From IMG/VR virus record IMGVR_UViG_3300045020_000093, positions 1-39,331 of that record: a stretch of 39,331 nt of DNA; one strand, given 5' to 3'. Positions 38,513-39,331 of the stretch are shown here, one piece after another; the stretch's first letter is position 1, and each line of letters opens with the position of its first letter. This DNA comes from a virus. Both the position numbers and the translations under genes were made by a program. The notes under the pieces are model-generated. The model did no database searches. It was not told the DNA's origin and saw nothing but the letters and a program-made list of their open reading frames with translations.

Positions 38513-39331
38513 TAGAGCGCCTTCCAGCCTTTGGCCTTAGCAATGTCTGCCGCACTCTTTTTAGACTCACCATCTTCCTTGGCTGGGGTGAAACGTTGTA
38601 CCGCCGCTTCTCTGGTTTGACCCAAGGTCTGTAATTGCTGTTCAATTCCTTTGAGTGCAGTGGCACGGTCTTGCACGCTAGAAGAACCGGTAGCCACGTG
38701 TTGCACCAAACGAACTAGCGGATCGTCTTGCCAAGAGCTAGGGGCCGTAATATTGCCGGTATTGAGTATTCCCCCTTCGTTGCCCTCTCCACCTCCACCA
38801 ACTCTATGCAAGCCTTTGGCAATGGTGAGGTTAGCGGTCAATTCTTTCAAGCCTTGCTCAAACTCTCCCTTTTTGGAAGGATCGTTCTGTATGGCTTGCA
38901 ATCGTGCTACTTGATCTTGAGCGCTCTTGAGGGCGGTTGTCTCTTGAGGCCATGCGTTGGCTTCTGCGTCATTGGGTGCCAGTCCCTTGGATCCATCGGC
39001 TAGGGTGATGACGCGCTTTTGAGCATCATCCGCCAGCTTGGACTTTTCGGCAAAGCTAAGACGTCTACCGCCCATAACATCCGGCACCACTGGATTACCT
39101 TTGGCATCCAAAGTGACGCTATCGCCCTCTGTTGCTGGGGTTGCGGAAGCGGGAGGAGTGAACTCCAACAGACCTGATTTAGGATTGTAGGAACCACCGA
39201 CCGCATTTGCAGCCGAAGCAAGACGAGCGGGCGAGAAGCCTTGGGCTTGCACACTTTGGACGGCTTTTTGATCCGCTTCCTCTGGCGTCATGGTGCCAGC
39301 GGTAACAGCGGCATCAAAGCCAGCTCGTTGT
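38512..39331 (-). CDS. Virion-associated protein, C-terminal part (gene crosses contig junction)
   Basis: Continues the protein that starts at 1061; together 586 aa. This part includes EEADQKAVQSVQAQGFSPAR, a region with SVTLDAKGNPVVPDVMGGRR and long Ala/Gln/Lys-rich helices (LQAIQNDPSKKGEFEQGLKE), ending AKGWKAL. An ATG at 39291 is internal and not the real start. See the 1-1061 entry. Confidence 0.85.
   Translation of the reverse strand, partial: QRAGFDAAVTAGTMTPEEADQKAVQSVQAQGFSPARLASAANAVGGSYNPKSGLLEFTPPASATPATEGDSVTLDAKGNPVVPDVMGGRRLSFAEKSKLADDAQKRVITLADGSKGLAPNDAEANAWPQETTALKSAQDQVARLQAIQNDPSKKGEFEQGLKELTANLTIAKGLHRVGGGGEGNEGGILNTGNITAPSSWQDDPLVRLVQHVATGSSSVQDRATALKGIEQQLQTLGQTREAAVQRFTPAKEDGESKKSAADIAKAKGWKAL
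39233..39331. repeat. Terminal redundancy, copy 2
   Basis: Exact 99-bp copy of 22-120. It lies inside the minus-strand gene that crosses the junction. A length of 99 fits an assembly k-mer overlap better than a biological direct terminal repeat, but sequence alone cannot separate the two. Confidence 0.9.

Noticed and set aside
22-39331. Biological direct terminal repeats
   Set aside because: A 99-bp repeat in the middle of a gene, restoring its frame on joining, fits an assembly overlap of a circular map better.

Overview
The window looks like one nearly complete genome of a small temperate tailed phage, probably podovirus-like. It is an environmental-type contig that runs almost exactly once round a circular map. 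An exact 99-bp block occurs at both ends (22-120 and 39233-39331). Joining them gives about 39.2 kb and restores a single 586-codon reading frame across the join. The host cannot be named. Shine-Dalgarno sites are bacterial, and the candidate attachment site carries a tRNA 3' end (CGCCCCGA acceptor strand) resembling proteobacterial tRNA-Pro.

The left 23 kb is mostly minus strand. Read in transcription order from about 23.1 kb it holds several small genes, including an FmdB-like zinc ribbon, then a candidate small terminase and the large terminase. The integration module follows: a plus-strand gene of unknown function, a tyrosine integrase and attP. After that come a DNA methyltransferase, a GNAT-like protein, portal, scaffold, major capsid protein, a probable decoration protein, a head-tail adaptor, a Q/A-rich virion protein, fibre-like proteins, a nozzle-like 1061-aa protein, an S74-chaperone protein and two large virion proteins that cross the contig junction. 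Two GIY-YIG homing endonuclease genes interrupt the structural block. Each has a hairpin over its translation start.

From 23.5 to 28.8 kb everything is plus strand. A 59-aa ribbon-helix-helix-like regulator lies beside a repeat-rich control region and has its own terminator. It is followed by a RepA-like AAA ATPase and about 13 small genes, most linked by ATGA or TAATG overlaps. The last four are tandem zinc-ribbon paralogues. From 28.8 to 31.5 kb, on the minus strand, lie a holin candidate and three virion or host-contact proteins, two of them lectin-like. From 32.3 to 35.8 kb several short plus-strand transcription units encode small proteins, tiny membrane peptides and a lipoprotein, separated by good intrinsic terminators.

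Reading of the system: int and attP support lysogeny. The divergent region at 23.1-23.5 kb, with hairpins, repeated ATYATCCTCC sites and the small RHH protein, is the best candidate for a lysis-lysogeny switch or replication control. No DNA polymerase, RNA polymerase, CI-type repressor or endolysin could be recognised. The points most worth a second look are the lambda-like attP with 11-bp-periodic TTGTCA sites, a 17-bp inverted repeat lying inside a probably leaderless int promoter, the start-site hairpins on both homing endonucleases, the tandem zinc-ribbon cluster with a shared C-terminal LKAFL motif, and a roughly 100-bp nested dyad at 31.74-31.84 kb.
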